Of a DNA stretch of 16,688 nt, positions 1-6,817 are shown in pieces. Origin of the DNA: Deltaproteobacteria bacterium (lineage in GTDB: Bacteria > Desulfobacterota > JADFXK01); NCBI GenBank assembly GCA_015233285.1, contig JADFYA010000028.1, positions 1 to 16,688 of the forward strand, read 5' to 3'. The position numbers and the translations under genes were made by a program. The notes under the pieces are model-generated. The model worked only from the letters and a program-made list of their open reading frames with translations. It was not told the DNA's origin and did no database searches. Within the stretch, counting starts at the first letter, position 1. Each line of letters starts with the position of its first letter.

Positions 1-1
1 C

Positions 2-58
2 CTTAACCACATGATCAAAATGGCGGATCATCATTATCAGGTCGAGGACGGAATATGA
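2..58 (+). CDS. C-terminal end of an upstream gene (partial)
   Basis: An open frame runs in from the left edge and ends with the residues HHYQVEDGI and a TGA that overlaps the next gene's ATG as ATGA. This stop/start overlap is typical of translationally coupled genes and is the main support that the frame is real. Only about 18 residues are visible, so the product cannot be named. An ATG at 11 could also make this a very small ORF, but a truncated longer gene is more likely. It would be the first visible member of the plus-strand operon that continues to lgt. Confidence 0.45.
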   Translation, partial: LNHMIKMADHHYQVEDGI

Positions 59-375
59 ATAAAACCATATGGCTCTCCTTTGATATCGCTATCCGAGGTG
101 ACTTGGAAGGGCTTTACGCTTGGCTGGACTCACATGGCGCCAAAGAGTGTGGAACCAGCCTGGCCGTCCTCAAATATCCTGATACAGGTAATCTCATTGA
201 AGAGTTAAGAAAAGACCTGGAAGAGAATGTAGCTCTTGAAAAAAATGACCGAGTCTATGTGACATATCAAAACCCTGATGGTAAGGTTGTCGGTAAATTT
301 ATCTTTGGCAAACGCAAAGGAGACCCCTGGAAAGGGTACGGACCACAAGGTGCTGATGAAGACGACAGCGATTAG
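55..375 (+). CDS. Conserved-type hypothetical protein, possible partner of a PIN toxin
   Basis: This encodes a soluble, acidic 106-residue protein without a signal peptide or membrane segment. It opens MNKTIWLSFDIAIRGD, has a central WLDSHGAKECG segment, a charged helix-like stretch (EELRKDLEEN) and ends with GKRKGDPWKGYG and an acidic tail. I recall similar small hypothetical proteins with the WLSFD...WLD.HGAKECG pattern but know no assigned function. The ATG overlaps the preceding stop (ATGA), and GAGGA lies about 6 nt upstream. The following PIN-domain gene begins inside its 3' end. Size, position and tight overlap with a PIN gene suggest an antitoxin-like or accessory role. This is inference only, because no DNA-binding motif is visible. 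Confidence 0.8.
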   Translation: MNKTIWLSFDIAIRGDLEGLYAWLDSHGAKECGTSLAVLKYPDTGNLIEELRKDLEENVALEKNDRVYVTYQNPDGKVVGKFIFGKRKGDPWKGYGPQGADEDDSD

Positions 376-793
376 CTATCCTTTCAGGGTTATGGTCGAC
401 ACAAGTTTCTGGATCGCCCTTTATGACATTAAAGATCGTCGGCATAGCGAAGCGGTCGACCGGGAGAGCGTTTTGACCATATCAAATGTAATCCTGCCCT
501 GGCCGATCCTCTACGAGACGTTACGGACAAGGTTTGTCAAGAGGCCATGGGGATTACAATTCAGATTGCTCTTGTCTACCCTCCAGGTATCCCATGTTTG
601 CGATACCCCTTACAGGCAACGCGCCTATGATGACACGGTGTCTGATTCCAATGTCCGTCGAGGTATCAGCATGGTTGATATGTTGATCAGGCTGATGCTG
701 GAAGACAAGAGTCTGGGAATAACTCACCTGCTCACTTTCAATGTTAAGGATTTTGAAGATGTCTGTCGCGAAAGACGGATCGAGCTGGTCTAA
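356..793 (+). CDS. PIN-domain nuclease (VapC-like toxin)
   Basis: The 145-residue product matches the PIN fold: Asp15 in VDTSFW, Glu54 in ILYETLR, Asp108 in SMVDMLIR and Asp132 in FNVKDF. These are the four acidic residues expected to bind Mg2+/Mn2+ in this ribonuclease family. PIN proteins of this size are usually toxins of type II toxin-antitoxin pairs that cleave RNA. I chose the ATG at 356 because AAGG lies 5 nt upstream. It overlaps the previous gene by 20 bp, which suggests coupling. An ATG at 392, directly before VDTSFW, would give 133 aa but has its AGGG only 2 nt away. The partner differs from the usual VapB types, so the toxin-antitoxin assignment is an inference from neighbourhood. 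Confidence 0.8.
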   Translation: MKTTAISYPFRVMVDTSFWIALYDIKDRRHSEAVDRESVLTISNVILPWPILYETLRTRFVKRPWGLQFRLLLSTLQVSHVCDTPYRQRAYDDTVSDSNVRRGISMVDMLIRLMLEDKSLGITHLLTFNVKDFEDVCRERRIELV

Positions 794-841
794 CCTTATA
801 AAGTAAATTGTAACTTTTGTGATTGATCAAAGGAAAACCAA

Positions 842-1327
842 TTGACTGAATCTTTAAAGAAATACTTAATCCTGATCTACGTCGCCGTACCTGTCCTGAT
901 TCTGGATCAGGTGACCAAGGCGATGATTCTTCAAAAGTTGGCCTTGCACCAGAGCCTGGAGGTGATTCCGGGCTTCTTTAATTTGTGCTACGTCCGGAAC
1001 AAGGGTGCGGCCTTCGGCGTTCTGAATAATTTTTCACCATCTTTAACCCGCTATTTATTTATCGCCGTCGGGGTCACGGCCGTGGTGGTCATCGGCTACC
1101 TGGTCAGTCAAATCAAAGAAGACGGCCGATGGATGGTTATAGCTTTGGGGCTGGTCCTGGGCGGGGCAGTAGGCAACAATCTGATCGATCGGGTCAGATG
1201 GGGGGAAGTCATCGATTTCCTAGACGTCTACGTCAAATCATATCACTGGCCGGTATTTAATGTCGCAGACTCAGCCATTACCGTCGGGTCGATTCTCTTG
1301 GCCTATCAGGTAATCAGGAGGATTTAA
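842..1327 (+). CDS. lspA: Lipoprotein signal peptidase II
   Basis: LspA is the inner-membrane aspartyl protease that removes the signal peptide from diacylglyceryl-modified prolipoproteins. The 161-aa length is normal. Hydrophobic segments lie near residues 8-26, 70-90, 97-113 and 140-158. The family motifs are present: LDQVTK (21-26), VRNKGAAFG (51-59), GNNLIDR (111-117), VIDF with Asp125, and FNVADSAI with Asp143. Asp125 and Asp143 form the expected catalytic pair. The start is a TTG at 842 preceded by an AAAGGAAAA ribosome-binding site. lgt follows after 2 nt, with its ribosome-binding site inside the end of lspA. Keeping lspA and lgt adjacent joins two consecutive steps of lipoprotein maturation. 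Confidence 0.97.
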   Translation: MTESLKKYLILIYVAVPVLILDQVTKAMILQKLALHQSLEVIPGFFNLCYVRNKGAAFGVLNNFSPSLTRYLFIAVGVTAVVVIGYLVSQIKEDGRWMVIALGLVLGGAVGNNLIDRVRWGEVIDFLDVYVKSYHWPVFNVADSAITVGSILLAYQVIRRI

Positions 1328-1329
1328 TC

Positions 1330-2115
1330 ATGTTCCCGACCATTGTCCGGCTGGGTCCTTTGGCCATTCATAGTTATGGTGTTCTAGTGGCTACCGCCTT
1401 TCTGGCCGGAGTGGGTTTGGCCATGCGGGAAGCCCGGCGAATGGGCCAGGATCCGACTAAAGTCATGGACTTATCGCTCTATATCGTCATTTCAGCCATT
1501 GTCGGTTCCCGCTTACTCTATGTCCTGCTTAAATTTGATTACTATATCAAAAAGCCTCTAAATGTTTTTATGATTTGGGAAGGCGGGCTGGTTTTCTACG
1601 GGGGGTTGATTGGCGCCCTAATCGTGGGTCTGTGGTACATGCGGCGGCATGGGCTGAATATGTGGCTGACCTGCGATATCTTTGCTCCGTCTCTGCCTCT
1701 GGGTCAGGCCATTGGCCGGCTGGGTTGTTTTTCGGCCGGATGTTGCTATGGCAGCCCCACCGACCTCCCCTGGGCTGTGACCTTCACCAATCCCGATACA
1801 CTGGCTTCGCCCCTGGGCGTGCCGATCCATCCCACGCAGTTATATTCTTCGGCCATTGGTTTGGTCATTTTCATCATTTTGATGCTCATGCGGAAGCACA
1901 AAAGGTTCGACGGCCAGTTGGTCTGGACCTATGTGGTCTTGTCTGGGATAGGACGTTTCTTCGATGAATTCTGCCGGGCCGACTTTCGCGGTCCGGAAGT
2001 CTTCGGCGTCATTTCCACCACCCAGGCCATCAGCGTCATCAGCATCGTCGTCGGCGTGGTCATGCTCATCATCTTAGGCAAGAAGCACAAGTTGACACCT
2101 ACACCCAACCCGTGA
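1330..2115 (+). CDS. lgt: Prolipoprotein diacylglyceryl transferase
   Basis: Lgt transfers the diacylglyceryl group from phosphatidylglycerol to the lipobox cysteine of prolipoproteins at the inner membrane. The 261-aa protein is multi-pass. It shows HSYG (14-17), the WEGGLVFYGGLIG loop (83-95), the signature around Gly129-Arg130 (GRLGCFSAGCCYG), IHPTQLY (166-172) and a terminal hydrophobic helix. The cysteine-containing signature replaces the N-F-x-N-x-E form of enterobacterial Lgt; I recall the same variant from delta-proteobacterial and related genomes. AGGAGG ends 9 nt before the ATG, inside the 3' end of lspA, so the genes are probably co-transcribed and coupled. An intrinsic terminator lies about 50 nt downstream. 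Confidence 0.97.
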   Translation: MFPTIVRLGPLAIHSYGVLVATAFLAGVGLAMREARRMGQDPTKVMDLSLYIVISAIVGSRLLYVLLKFDYYIKKPLNVFMIWEGGLVFYGGLIGALIVGLWYMRRHGLNMWLTCDIFAPSLPLGQAIGRLGCFSAGCCYGSPTDLPWAVTFTNPDTLASPLGVPIHPTQLYSSAIGLVIFIILMLMRKHKRFDGQLVWTYVVLSGIGRFFDEFCRADFRGPEVFGVISTTQAISVISIVVGVVMLIILGKKHKLTPTPNP

Positions 2116-2165
2116 CACTATCCACCGAAAAGAAAAGAACCAACCGCCTAAGATCAAATGCACGA

Positions 2166-2211
2166 CGCAGAGGTTGCTTGATTCAGGTCAAGGAAGCCTC
2201 TGCGTTTTTTT
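2166..2211 (+). terminator. Intrinsic terminator of the lspA-lgt operon
   Basis: CGCAGAGG (2166-2173) pairs perfectly with CCTCTGCG (2197-2204). An inner CTTGA/TCAAG stem closes a TTCAGG loop, and seven T follow at 2205-2211. It sits about 50 nt after the lgt stop and before the convergent pirin gene. There is no T-run on the minus strand, so it acts for the plus strand only. Confidence 0.93.
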
Positions 2212-2268
2212 ATCTGGAGGACTACTCTGGGGGATGTTTTACCGTCCGGTGCAGCACCTCCTTGGGCG

Positions 2269-3015
2269 TTATCTCCGCATACCCCGAAGCGTTTCCTCGC
2301 TGTAGCCCCACCCCTTGCACGACGGAACGTCAATCAGAATGAATTCAGCATCTTTGTAGGCCTCAAAATTCAGCGGTTCCTCGGTATCAATCCGAGCCTG
2401 CCCGCCTTCATCAACCTGCCGGCCATTGATCGATAACTGCCCCTTGGTCAGGTAAACAAAAACCCGACGCCCTCGGGTGGCCTCGAAGGACAGCTCCTGA
2501 TCCTGATCAAGATCGGCCCGATATATTGTCGCGTCCGTGTGTAACGTCACGGTATCCGGGATGCCCCGCCCGGAAGCCACAGGGAAGAGTGTGTTCATCC
2601 ATAACACCGGAGCATATGTTCTCTGGTCATAGGTCGGCCGAAGCCCGGATTTGTCCGGGAAGATCCAGATCTGATAAAAATGCACCGGGTTATCGGCCAG
2701 ATTGAATTCGGAATGGGTCAGCCCGGTGCCGGCCGACATGCGCTGGACATCGTTGGCCTGGATGACGGCCTTGTTGCCCATGCTGTCCTCATGAGTCATC
2801 TCGCCCTGGAGGACGATTGTCACGATCTCCATTTCCTGGTGGGGATGAGTCGGGAAGCCGGTCCCTGGGGCGACAACATCATCATTGAAGACCCGCAAGG
2901 CGCCGAACTGGATATTATTCGGATCGAAATAGTTGGCGAATGAAAACAGCCAATAGGTCTTCAGCCACCCGAAGTTGCTGAAATGGCGATCCTCTTTTTT
3001 GATGATTTGGATCAT
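2269..3015 (-). CDS. Pirin-family bicupin protein
   Basis: The 248-aa product is a pirin-like protein with two beta-barrel cupin domains, probably cytosolic. The N-terminal cupin has the four metal ligands of pirins: His57 and His59 in PTHPHQEME, His101 and Glu103 in GTGLTHSEFN. It also has the family phrases FPTHPHQEMEIVTIVL and FYQIWI. Bacterial pirins include quercetinase-like dioxygenases and regulators of central metabolism, and the substrate here is unknown. The ATG at 3015 has GGAGGAGAAAAT directly upstream. An in-frame extension to 3246 is rejected because it lacks family similarity and covers the promoter. The gene has its own promoter and appears monocistronic, converging on lgt. 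Confidence 0.93.
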   Translation of the reverse strand: MIQIIKKEDRHFSNFGWLKTYWLFSFANYFDPNNIQFGALRVFNDDVVAPGTGFPTHPHQEMEIVTIVLQGEMTHEDSMGNKAVIQANDVQRMSAGTGLTHSEFNLADNPVHFYQIWIFPDKSGLRPTYDQRTYAPVLWMNTLFPVASGRGIPDTVTLHTDATIYRADLDQDQELSFEATRGRRVFVYLTKGQLSINGRQVDEGGQARIDTEEPLNFEAYKDAEFILIDVPSCKGWGYSEETLRGMRR

Positions 3016-3077
3016 ATTTTCTCCTCCTACAAGGCGCAGGGACATCCGGCCGACCAGAAGCGGCTTAAATTCTAAGC

Positions 3078-3106
3078 ATGATATGAACATTCGGTCGGTT
3101 TGTAAA
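3078..3106 (-). promoter_or_regulatory. Sigma70-type promoter of the pirin gene
   Basis: Read on the minus strand, TTTACA (3101-3106) is separated by exactly 17 nt from TATCAT (3078-3083). Each box matches the consensus at five of six positions. The predicted start near 3071 would leave a leader of about 55 nt ending in the GGAGGAG ribosome-binding site. Confidence 0.65.
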
Positions 3107-3345
3107 TAGGGCGGGGGATTCATTTCTCTGGTGATTTTCCTGGCATGGCGTGGATTTTTCCCGGTGGGTTCATACGGCGGGGAGGGTTCGGATAAAGGCT
3201 GCTTTGGAAGCCCACAGAAGATGACAACAACTTGATATAGTTGCACTTATTACCATTCTTTTGTTTCTAAATTTATAGAATCATTTTTACTTCGACAATT
3301 TTTGGCTCTGTCGTGGATTGTCCAACAATGCGCACTCGTTGTTCC
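3107..3345. other. Intergenic stretch between pirin and the next gene
   Basis: No gene is supported here. An open minus-strand frame reaches 3246, but it is only an upstream extension of the pirin frame. The 3250-3310 part is AT-rich. Directly beyond the 3346 stop lies a short inverted repeat (AACAA/TTGTT around 3323-3342) without a T-run, too weak to call a terminator. Confidence 0.4.
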
Positions 3346-3807
3346 TCAGTAAACATTTATAGACTCCGCTGGGATTTCCCCTTCTTTTATCTGTTTGCCT
3401 GTGGCCTTAATCGGCAGTACCGGTTCGAAGTGCGGATAAAGTAGCACGTCTGGTTCTGGAAGTGCGTCTTCCGGTAAATCTTCTAATTGAATCTGCCAAG
3501 CCTTTCTGACACTCCAGCCGGAAGTCGTAATATCAACGAGCCACACTATCGGTTGGTCCAACGCATCCCGAATGGAAATAGTGCCTGACTTCAATTTGTC
3601 CACGATTGATGGGCGAGTCGGAGCCACGACATACCGCAGTATATCATCCTGATCATCGCTCAAGTACGCAATAGCTAAACCATTCCATGGGGTTTTAAAG
3701 GTAAAGATCAATGGTTCGTTGAATTCATACAACATTTCTTCCGGAGGGAATATGTTTCCGATGAGTTCCGCCGGATATTCAGGAGCACTTACATCCCAAA
3801 GAGTCAT
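3346..3807 (-). CDS. Hypothetical protein, DUF6575-like (tentative)
   Basis: This is a soluble, acidic 153-aa protein with no signal peptide or membrane segment. The pattern LYEFNEPLIFTF...LAIAYLSDDQDDILRYVVAPT...KLKSGTISIRDAL resembles, from memory, uncharacterised DUF6575-type proteins. This needs a profile search and no function is implied. The ATG at 3807 has AGGGGAG about 5 nt upstream. It overlaps, as ATGA, the stop of the upstream reading frame once that frame's indel is corrected. The two genes therefore form a coupled minus-strand unit at the start of the accessory region. Confidence 0.75.
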   Translation of the reverse strand: MTLWDVSAPEYPAELIGNIFPPEEMLYEFNEPLIFTFKTPWNGLAIAYLSDDQDDILRYVVAPTRPSIVDKLKSGTISIRDALDQPIVWLVDITTSGWSVRKAWQIQLEDLPEDALPEPDVLLYPHFEPVLPIKATGKQIKEGEIPAESINVY

Positions 3808-4191
3808 GGTTCTCCCCTGAATATTTCTTGAAAAGTTAAATGACTATATTTCCAAAAAGTGGCATGACTCGGTACAGGTCCTTCGGTCATTTTAATCTTG
3901 CCATGTTCCGGCCTGAGTTTGGCCTCAATTATGCAAGTTATTTTTACGTCGGAACCTACGAAGAAACTCTTCAATACCTTCAGGTGTAGTTGATACTGAT
4001 AACCCGTGCCGTTGACACAGGTCCTGTCCTGGGTTGACTGGAATGTTCATTTCGTGAAAGGTCTTAATGTCGTGCTCGCCGGGAGGATTTTCTTTTGAAT
4101 GTCCATAAACTGTAATATTTGCATCAACTGCGTCAGCCGGAGGACAATTGGCCGGCCAGTCATCTGGAAATCGCAATTCATTTTCTGGCAT
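3804..4191 (-). pseudogene. Frameshifted hypothetical gene upstream of the DUF6575-like gene
   Basis: The intact frame from the ATG at 4191 gives 88 aa, starting MPENELRFPDDW with NCPPADAVDAN and QRHGLSVSTTPEG, and stops at 3925. In the neighbouring frame a coding-like segment continues: KITCIIEAKLRPEHGKIK, then GPVPSHATFWKY, ending EIFRGEP. Its TGA overlaps the next ATG as ATGA. Removing one A from the AAAAA run at about 3941-3945 joins both parts into one protein of 128 aa. I recall uncharacterised proteins with the order FPDDW-NCPP-...CGLSV-...L.PEHG...HTTWW, which supports the join. GGAG lies 8 nt before the start. A real inactivating mutation and an assembly error cannot be told apart here. 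Confidence 0.7.
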
Positions 4192-4243
4192 TCCGTTCTC
4201 TCCGATTCTTTCTCATATTATCCTCGTAAAAATTTGATTGATT

Positions 4244-4272
4244 TTTTTATGCTATATTTTTTTGAAAGTCAA
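4244..4272 (-). promoter_or_regulatory. Candidate promoter for the 4191/3807 gene pair
   Basis: On the minus strand TTGACT (4267-4272) is followed after 17 nt by TAAAAA (4244-4249). The -35 box is strong and the -10 is weak (four of six), in a very AT-rich stretch. The predicted start would be about 45 nt before the ATG at 4191. Confidence 0.35.
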
Positions 4273-4444
4273 GAAAGCAATCGGCTCCGGTCCCACAACC
4301 GATATACTAACCACCTGGGATAGACGGACTACGCAAGGGTTTCTTCTTCATCTCCGAGACCACCTGCTCTTTTTATCTCCACAACACGGTACGATCGTGT
4401 CTGCCATAAAGCAAAGCGCCCCAGTTGGTGAGGCAAGGATCATA

Positions 4445-5452
4445 TTATTGACTACCCTTAGGAGGATATATAGACCTATTTGGACCTTGGCCTCGTTGCA
4501 ACCACCTACCAGACTGGTAATAGTGGAGAGGTCTTCCGATTCGCCGATATCTTACTCTTGACTTCGAAATTCCTTTTGGTCGAGCACTAATCACAAAGAA
4601 GATAAGTCCAAAGATGCTTCCCAAGAAGAAGTACCCCAACAAAACCTGAAAAGCGCATAAGAGCTTCGGCATTACCATTACAGGAACGATGTCTCCGTAT
4701 CCTACTGTTGCCATAGTAATAACGCTAAAATAAAAGAAGTCGACTAACAGGTTGCCGCTCTTGTGTTCTACATGAAAAGGACTTTCGCCAAAAGGTGTTA
4801 GGCCATCACTGAAGTAAATCAGTAGATAGATGCAAGCAAAGGATAGCGCCAGTATAAAGTAAGCCCGAAAGAGCAAATCGTATACTCCGTTGAGAAGCGT
4901 AATCCGGGCAGGTTGGGCGGGGCCAGCAAAGGAACCATTTCGGTTAAACCATCGAATAAATAGATCATCGTATATTCTAAATTTAAGAATCCTTACAATG
5001 CTGAGGGCGGATAATGTGTACCCTGGAAGTGCATAACACCAGTAGCGTTCTCTGTACCCAGTGGCCGAGCAGTATACAATCATAGTATATATTGCAAAAA
5101 ATAGAATTATGTTCATCAACAAATCGCCAGCCTGCTTAATTATAAATCCTTTGGAAAGGTCAAATCGTCGTTCGCGAGACCATGTGTCCATCTGCTTCAG
5201 AAGGGATCGAAGGAGTTGGAGAGACAGTAATGCAAGAGACAAGCCCACAAGATTTGTTATATGGTAACCTTGGAATGGTGTATCTATGGGACCAAGGAAA
5301 AACAGATATATGAAAAAAACAAGGCCGACACCCACCGCAACTGCAAGCGAGATGCCGAACGATTCTGGAGGATGTCGTACAGAGTATTTCCATACGTAGA
5401 TCAGGAAAAAACCGATCATAATAAACGTTATTTGCCACAACAGATAAATCAA
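4445..5452 (-). CDS. Potassium-channel-like membrane protein
   Basis: The 335-aa product is an integral membrane protein. Its pore domain carries the K+ selectivity filter TVGYGD (249-254), preceded by a pore helix and a hydrophobic segment near 195-214 and followed by a final helix at 264-289. Hydrophobic segments near 5-22, 33-53, 66-84, 109-128 and 140-155 precede the pore module, so the layout is closer to six or seven segments than a bare two-helix channel. The helix near 145-165 lacks the regular arginine ladder of voltage sensors. A basic C-terminal tail of about 45 residues carries no recognisable RCK or cyclic-nucleotide domain. The start is a TTG at 5452 with GGAG 7 nt upstream. It lies among accessory genes, and an effector role is speculative. 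Confidence 0.85.
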   Translation of the reverse strand: MIYLLWQITFIMIGFFLIYVWKYSVRHPPESFGISLAVAVGVGLVFFIYLFFLGPIDTPFQGYHITNLVGLSLALLSLQLLRSLLKQMDTWSRERRFDLSKGFIIKQAGDLLMNIILFFAIYTMIVYCSATGYRERYWCYALPGYTLSALSIVRILKFRIYDDLFIRWFNRNGSFAGPAQPARITLLNGVYDLLFRAYFILALSFACIYLLIYFSDGLTPFGESPFHVEHKSGNLLVDFFYFSVITMATVGYGDIVPVMVMPKLLCAFQVLLGYFFLGSIFGLIFFVISARPKGISKSRVRYRRIGRPLHYYQSGRWLQRGQGPNRSIYPPKGSQ

Positions 5453-5479
5453 GCGAGGACTCCATCATAAAGTTGATGA

Positions 5480-5485
5480 ATTATA
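5480..5485 (-). promoter_or_regulatory. Candidate -10 box of the channel gene
   Basis: A perfect TATAAT lies on the minus strand about 28 nt before the TTG start at 5452, leaving room for a short leader with the GGAG ribosome-binding site. No good -35 box is found 16-18 nt further upstream, so this is a partial match. Confidence 0.35.
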
Positions 5486-5654
5486 TCTTGTTGTAACTGC
5501 AGAAGGTACCTATAGTTCTCCGGCAATCTTTCATTTCTGCCCGACCAACAATTGAGTGGAGGAACGGAAACAATATAGACTCCCGTCCTTCGCTGAACAT
5601 TTTGAAAAGACAACTGGTTGCGCCTCTTATTTGATTACTGAGCCGAGCCTTCCT

Positions 5655-6569
5655 CTATTCCTTTGTAATGTCCGTCCGAATGACTAATACGCTCGGTAAG
5701 GTATTTGTAATGCTGGTTTTCTCCGGATTTATGTCAACCCCCAGCAGTAACTCATCGACCACGGGCGTTTTCAGTTCAGAGCGAGCTGCATGTGCCGCCA
5801 ATATGGCGCCCAGCCAGCGGCGAATCTCACTCCTGTATTGTAGGTCATTTTGGTCTTTGACATTCTCGTAACTTATTGGCGATCCAATACATCCTTCGAA
5901 GAGGTATGTCCCAAACTTCTCGATGCAACACAGTAGAGTTGCTTCAGGAAAGCCATCGATAATTCTTATCGACATACCAGGCGCTGCCACAAGAGAGATC
6001 TGCCGACTGGTAGTAGGATTTCCCTTCGGACTTAGCCGGTCGGCGCTAACGTACATAAAGCCTATAGAACTTTGTTGTGTCCTATGAAAAATCCCGAAAC
6101 TCCCAACGGAGGGAAGTATTGCCCCCTTGAGCAGGTGTGGAGGAGGCTTGAAAGTCGAAACCCCTTCGATGCATGGTCTTCGGGAGAGAAGGTCCCATTG
6201 TTCCGAATTCCCTTTAAAGGTAGCTGACTCAGGAAAAGACGGGTATTGGCCGCAGAGACAAAATGTTGATGGACATCTCTTGGCCTGCAAGAAAGTCATC
6301 CTGGCCCAGAAGTCCGGTGCAAGCCCGTATGTGACTATCAGAAGATCACTCAATTCACACCTGGCCTTTGGCCTGGAAAACTTGCCGGTACCAAGAAAGG
6401 TGACCTGATGCCTGCTCCCGTGGTATTCTTCAATGTGGAACCTATTTTTCAATGAGGTGAAACAGTCCATTAAAGCGCGAAAAAGATGCACTTCAAAGAA
6501 TTTCACCTTAGCCGAATGAAGTGTCCACACGTTTGATAGAGAAGTACCAAACATCGTAGCGTTATTCAT
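5655..6569 (-). CDS. Unrecognised protein with a PD-(D/E)xK-like motif
   Basis: I do not recognise a named family for this soluble 304-aa protein. The N-terminal third contains CELSDLLIV (Glu72, Asp75), followed 20 residues later by MTFLQAKR (Gln95, Lys97). A strand with an acidic residue and a second strand with Q-x-K is the arrangement of Mrr-type and other restriction-endonuclease-fold enzymes, so a DNA- or RNA-cleaving role is possible. The C-terminal part has a helical stretch (SEIRRWLGAILAAHAARSEL) and no membrane segments. The ATG at 6569 is preferred because GGGAG lies 9 nt upstream; an ATG at 6587 would add six residues without a ribosome-binding site. It lies between a channel gene and a TIR gene, consistent with a defence neighbourhood. 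Confidence 0.7.
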   Translation of the reverse strand: MNNATMFGTSLSNVWTLHSAKVKFFEVHLFRALMDCFTSLKNRFHIEEYHGSRHQVTFLGTGKFSRPKARCELSDLLIVTYGLAPDFWARMTFLQAKRCPSTFCLCGQYPSFPESATFKGNSEQWDLLSRRPCIEGVSTFKPPPHLLKGAILPSVGSFGIFHRTQQSSIGFMYVSADRLSPKGNPTTSRQISLVAAPGMSIRIIDGFPEATLLCCIEKFGTYLFEGCIGSPISYENVKDQNDLQYRSEIRRWLGAILAAHAARSELKTPVVDELLLGVDINPEKTSITNTLPSVLVIRTDITKE

Positions 6570-6587
6570 CAAAATATTCTCCCTCAT

Positions 6588-6817
6588 CTGCAGGGCGTTC
6601 TATTCTTTGTGGTCCGACCCTCACACTCACCCGACCACTCCCACGCAGAATGCCAAGAAAATAATCCTGTAAGCGAAGTTTGCCAGCAGCCCCTGGGACT
6701 AGGGGTTAGGGTTCATGGCTTTCCGCCGGTGAGCGAGTGTCTTTGCTTCAGTAGCTACTCCCTTGCCTTTTCGTGTCTTTTTGCCAAAATCATGTGCACA
6801 GTGTCAGGTGGATCAGT
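6588..6817. other. Intergenic stretch between the TIR and nuclease-like genes
   Basis: No supported gene is present. A CCCCT/AGGGG hairpin with a 6-nt loop (6690-6705) lies here without a T-run on either side. The gap of about 250 bp suggests that the nuclease-like gene has its own promoter, but none is obvious. Confidence 0.4.

Noticed and set aside
278..355. Upstream extension of the PIN frame to an ATG at 278
   Set aside because: It would overlap the preceding gene by about 100 bp; the PIN fold starts at VDTSFW, and a better ribosome-binding site precedes the ATG at 356.
2112..2342. Plus-strand frame after lgt
   Set aside because: It runs through the intrinsic terminator and into the convergent pirin gene, and the product has no recognisable features.
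3016..3246. In-frame N-terminal extension of the pirin gene
   Set aside because: It would include the promoter and the GGAGGAG ribosome-binding site, and pirins begin close to the MIQIIKKED segment.
3925..3974. Programmed ribosomal frameshift at the A-run, or an independent 56-aa gene from a TTG at 3974
   Set aside because: A -1 shift at the A-run runs directly into TAA, so only a one-base insertion explains the frames; a separate TTG start would overlap the 88-aa frame by about 50 bp and would split a family-like protein.
4209..4247. Tiny upstream reading frame (12 codons, MRKNRRERNARK) just before and overlapping the start at 4191
   Set aside because: It has a plausible ribosome-binding site but is too short, and nothing else supports a leader peptide; chance in AT-rich DNA is enough.
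4238..4561. Plus-strand frame overlapping the end of the channel gene
   Set aside because: It has no ribosome-binding site or recognisable domain and is antisense to the C-terminal part of the channel gene.
6690..6713. CCCCT/AGGGG hairpin and adjacent GGGTTAGGG telomere-like string
   Set aside because: The stem is only 5 bp without a T-run, and the telomere-like string occurs only once; no terminator or repeat array can be supported.
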